From positions 11,198-44,228 of the forward strand of contig BDDC01000580.1 of the NCBI GenBank assembly GCA_001662425.1: a stretch of 33,031 nt of DNA, given 5' to 3'. The notes below the pieces were generated by a model. That model saw only the letters and a program-made list of their open reading frames with translations, searched no databases and was not told the DNA's origin. A program made the position numbers and the translations under genes. The DNA is from Chlamydomonas sphaeroides. Lineage: Eukaryota; Chlorophyta; Chlorophyceae; Chlamydomonadales; Chlamydomonadaceae. Positions 29,740 to 33,031 of this stretch are shown piece by piece. Positions within the stretch are counted from its first letter, which is position 1. The number at the start of each line of letters is the position of its first letter.

Positions 29740-32700
29740 GGGGGACCGGGCGGAGGGCATGGGCATGAGGGGACCGGGCGGAGGGTGCAGGTGTGCGGAC
29801 TATGAGCGGTGACCGTAGCGGTGACCGCCGCGCATTCTCGAAGGCGGCCTCCAGCGCCCCAGCGGCCCCACCTGCACGAACAGGTCCACTAGGTGCTGCA
29901 GGCAGCGGGTGCACGTCTCGTACAGCCACTGCTCCTCCTGCTGCCGCCGCTTCTCAGACGTGAACGTGGTCGTGTCCGTCACCTGCGCCCAGCACAGGCC
30001 AGGTCGCATCAACAGAGGGGCGCAACAGAGGGGCTCACGCCGCGCGGCCGCAAGCCGCCTGCGCGACTACGCGCGCTCTTGGCTGTCCCGCATCAAGTGC
30101 AGAGCCGCCCGTTCCCAGCCCCCCCCCCCGGCTCCCTTGCCGCACCTCTGCCCGCACGTGGTCGAAGATGGGCAGCAGCACCGAGTCGAAGATGCGAACC
30201 CAGAACGACTGCGCGAAAGAGCCGCCGTGGTAGCGTAGGATGTCGAACAGCACCTCCAGCGCAGAGTGCCGGATCTCCTGAGGCACAAGAAAGGGAAAAT
30301 ATTGGCAAGAGGATGTGTTGCCGTGTGAATAGCAGACCACAGAGCGCACAAGAAGGGGGTCGGAAGGGAAGAAGGAGGCGGCGGGGCGTGGGCCAGGCAG
30401 AACCCAGAGTCTCGGGCCACCGCTTGGCTGCCCAGCGGCCCATGTCCAGACCAGCAGCTCGGGGCGCTCGAGCACGGCGCGCACCCCACTTCCGGCCTCC
30501 GCACCTGCCGCGGGTCGAACGTGAGCTCACTGAGCCCCGCCAGCAGCGGGAACCAGAAGTACACGTGCTCGTCCCGGTCGATGAAGCGCAGCGAGCGGGA
30601 CTGGCCGGGGACGAGGGGTTGGGGGGCAGGAAGGTGAGGAGGCGTCATATGCCGCAGCGTGGCGGGGCGTCAGGTGGCACGTGGGCTGACATACGCATGC
30701 AGCGGCTTTCATGCAGGCTGCGGCTTCCGGAACGCACGAGGCGTCCTTTGTAAACCCCATGGCCGCACCTGGAGCTGGAAGCTGGGGGATGCGGCCAGCT
30801 GCACGCGAGCCGCCTCCGCCGACCTGGCGCCTGCGAGTGCAGCAGCGGCAGCGAACGCCTAAGACCACAGCACGGAGGGCCAGGCAGCGACAGACACGAG
30901 CAGCCGGCAGCCCCCTGGCGGTGCACGCTGGAGCTCTTTGCTGGCGCACCCCAACCCTCCCACCCACCTGGCACGCCAGCTGCCGCTGCCGCGTGCCCGG
31001 CCGCGGAAGGCGAGCCGAATGCCGACGTGCCCGGCTTGCCGTCGCCGCCGTTTTCCAAGCCCCCGCCGCCCTCGCCTGACCGCCCCGCCCCGGCCGCCTG
31101 CCCCGCGATCGCGCCCACATCCGCCGAGCTGGTGCGGCTGAGCTCGGGGTCGTCGTCGCCGCCGTCCGCGCCGCCGCCGCAGCCGCCGTCGCGCTCGCCG
31201 CGGCCTCCGCCCGAGGGGAAGGAGCTGGAGCCCTCGGGGTTGGCGTCGATGGCCACCACTCGCAGCGGGTGGTGCGACAGCGCCGAGGGCGGCAGCGTGC
31301 CCTCGGGCAGCATGTTGACGTCCCCGATGGCGCCCTCCGCCAGCTTCATGGCGCAGAAGCTGACGGCAGGTGGGGGGATTGACCAAGTTGCAATTGTTGT
31401 GGTGGTGCAGCATGCAGGTAGGGTCGTGCACAGGGCGTACATAGCTGCAGGAGATCTACCGCTGCAAAAGATCAACCGCTGCCTGGCTAGCGAGCACAGC
31501 GCCTCGGTGGCTGGGCGCCGGCGCGTTGGCTCACCGCAGGAAGGCGATGCTGTTGAGCGCCACGTCCAGCGAGTGGGGGTTGTTGGTGAAGGCGATGAGG
31601 CAGTTGACGCAGTCGGTGAAGGTGGTGGTCTCGGTTTCGGTGATATGCGTGAAGTGCTCGCGCACGATCTTCTCGATCGTGTCGAACGCCAGCCTGGCGG
31701 CGTGGGGGCACCATGGGGAGCGCGGTTTTATGTTCAGTGCGCTTGATAGGACTGGCTGAAGGCCCACCAGGCCCGCAGAGACCGCCCAGTCGGCCGTCAA
31801 CACCGGCCGCCGCCGCCCGCGCACCTGACGATCATGGGGTCGCGGTCGTTGGCGGCGGTGGTGAAGACCATGAACATGCTCTTCCAGCCCGACTTGACGT
31901 TGGTCACCCGGGCCAGGATCATCTGGCTCAGGCAGCGGATGATGAGCTCGCGGATCTCCACCGCCTAGCCACACACAAGAAGATGCGGGGGGCATCGTCA
32001 GTATGCCGTCTGCCGCCGACAGAGCTCCCACCCCTCGCACCCCGCGCAGCACCAAACCCAGCTCCTTCCGTGGCTCTGCCACCGCGCCCCGCACACCTGG
32101 CTGAGCCGCATGACGACCACGAAGGGGCGCAGGAAGTCGTTCTGGAAGGTGTAGTTGGCCAGCTCGTCGCGCTCCAGGAACTTCATGGCCAGCTGCCGCA
32201 GCGCGTCCACGGCGTACATGGCCAGCGCCAGGTTGGCGTGGCAGCCTACGGTGATGAAGTACTCGGACAGCACCGCCCAGATGCGCGACCACACCAGCCT
32301 GGAGGAGGGAAGGCAGGGGAAGGCTTGGTAAGGCACACGCAGGCGGGCGTACACATGCGCCGCATGGCGTGGAAGTGGGGGTGCTTTTCAGGGGGCAGTC
32401 AGATGTTTGCAGCGCGGGGGCGCACCTGATGCGCGTCATGTTGAAGTGCGCCACCTCGACGATCTTGGTCAGCGAGAACACGCGCGGCGCGCGGGCGTCG
32501 CGCAGCTCGTCGTACGACACCGACGTCAGCGCGCGCACGAACTGCGGGCAGGTCGCGTGACGCGTGGGGGCGCGATGTGTTAGGCAAAAGAGCAGGAAGC
32601 GCGCGTTGGGGACCGCTGGGGCGGGGCGATATGCAGCCGCCTGCTGGCCTGCTGCCCAGCCGGCCGCGCACCTCGACGATGGCCTCGCTGTTGAGCGATG

Positions 32701-32820
32701 CGCTGGTGAGGAAGACGCGGTTGAGGTCGCCGCTGTCAATGCTGTTGACCACCTCGGGCGGCACCGCCAGCGCGTCATGCGGGCCGCCGTGGTGGTGGTG
32801 GCCCTTGCCGCCAAACATGG
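27674..32820 (-). CDS. BIG-type ARF guanine-nucleotide exchange factor, C-terminal part
   Basis: Fifteen minus-strand exons: 32820-32672, 32541-32426, 32298-32097, 31964-31825, 31693-31535, 31359-30968, 30830-30769, 30600-30505, 30277-30146, 29982-29872, 29664-29538, 29418-28955, 28823-28710, 28588-27992 and 27829-27674, all in phase, giving 1004 residues. The acceptor before 32820 shows more exons to the right. Hallmarks of the HDS1-HDS4 armadillo-like region after the Sec7 domain: FVRALTSVSYDEL, FSLTKIVEVAHFNMTRIR, FLRPFVVVM, IRELIIRCLSQMI, KSGWKSMFMVFTTAA, EIRHSALEVLFDIL and, at the end, LFPLLTQLI. BIG proteins activate ARF GTPases at the trans-Golgi or endosomes; Sec7 does the exchange, and the HDS domains regulate it and bind membrane. 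Insertions of Gly/Ser/Pro low complexity occur in exons 6, 12 and 14. The 62-nt exon 7 fits the phase gap between exons 6 and 8. Confidence 0.9.
29673..29741 (+). repeat. GGGCAT hexamer array in an intron of the BIG gene
   Basis: About 11.5 copies of GGGCAT on the + strand (ATGCCC on the coding strand). It lies in the intron between exons 10 and 11 and stops 8 nt before the exon 11 acceptor at 29665. A GGGGACCGGGCGGAGGG block is duplicated just beyond it (about 29741-29785). Confidence 0.95.
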
Positions 32821-32964
32821 CTGTGGGCCGGGCGGGCAGGTGCGAGGGTCAAGCCAAGGCACCGGCAGGCACGGCGCAAAGCAACACCCGTGGCCCTACT
32901 TCGGCACTACCATGGCCATGCGCTCCAGGACGGCCGCCCAACTCCTGTGACGGCCCACAACCGC

Positions 32965-33031
32965 CCGCCACCGCCACCGCCACCGCCACCGCCACCGCCA
33001 CCGCCACCGCCACCGCCACCGCCACCGCCAC
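32965..33031 (+). repeat. CCGCCA hexamer array at the right edge
   Basis: Eleven perfect copies of CCGCCA reach the window end and probably continue. It sits upstream of the first visible BIG exon on the minus strand, so presumably in an intron. It reads as alternating Ala-Val on the minus strand, which yields a false open frame. Confidence 0.93.

Noticed and set aside
29692..29760. A coding Ala-His repeat (minus strand) or Gly-Met repeat (plus strand).
   Set aside because: It is the GGGCAT array inside a BIG intron, next to a clear acceptor at 29665.
1..33031. tRNA, rRNA, transposon or viral genes.
   Set aside because: No cloverleaf, rRNA core, transposase, reverse transcriptase or terminal repeats were recognised on either strand.

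Overview
The window looks like GC-rich nuclear DNA of a green alga, most likely a chlorophyte. It has many short spliceosomal introns (mostly GT-AG, with at least one probable GC-AG), Ala/Gly/Pro-rich proteins, simple-repeat arrays inside introns, an N-run from draft assembly, and TGTAA motifs, the usual green-algal polyadenylation signal, downstream of several genes. There is no bacterial operon structure, CRISPR array or recognisable transposon. Most long open frames are GC-driven artefacts. The models below rest on splice sites with compatible phase plus protein-family similarity recalled by eye. No search was run.

Layout, left to right: (1) 154-1187 (+), 3' end of a TKL-type protein kinase. 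(2) 2993-5809 (-), an acidic, Ser-rich nuclear-type protein with a PHD-like zinc finger assembled through a 23-nt microexon and a C-terminal coiled coil. (3) 6694-9092 (-), a gene ending in an ankyrin-like repeat; its 3' exons are clean but its 5' half is frame-disturbed, including a 13-bp tandem duplication. (4) 10798-13192 (+), an eight-exon ER-type short-chain dehydrogenase with a KKXX tail. (5) 13950-14153 (-), a one-exon ATX1 copper chaperone, divergent from (6) 14453-20612 (+), a 14-exon protein with an N-terminal membrane anchor and a C-terminal U-box. The 382-N gap falls inside its intron 12. (7) about 21479-24450 (+), a microexon-rich coiled-coil gene with a 12-residue repeat and a SUMO-interaction-like motif; it carries an in-frame TGA and a frame break near its end. 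(8) 25293-26932 (-), a three-exon monoamine-oxidase-type flavoenzyme ending in the peroxisomal signal SKL. (9) 27674-32820 (-), the 3' part (15 exons) of a BIG-type ARF guanine-nucleotide exchange factor; its Sec7 domain would lie beyond the right edge.

The genes do not form an obvious pathway. They are ordinary eukaryotic housekeeping and regulatory genes: ubiquitin ligation, vesicle traffic, ER lipid or steroid reduction, copper delivery, peroxisomal amine oxidation and chromatin. I do not see a clear new system. The points most worth a second look are the membrane-anchored U-box protein, the microexon gene at 21.5-24.4 kb, the microexon inside the PHD-like finger, and introns whose C-rich tandem arrays run into the splice acceptor.
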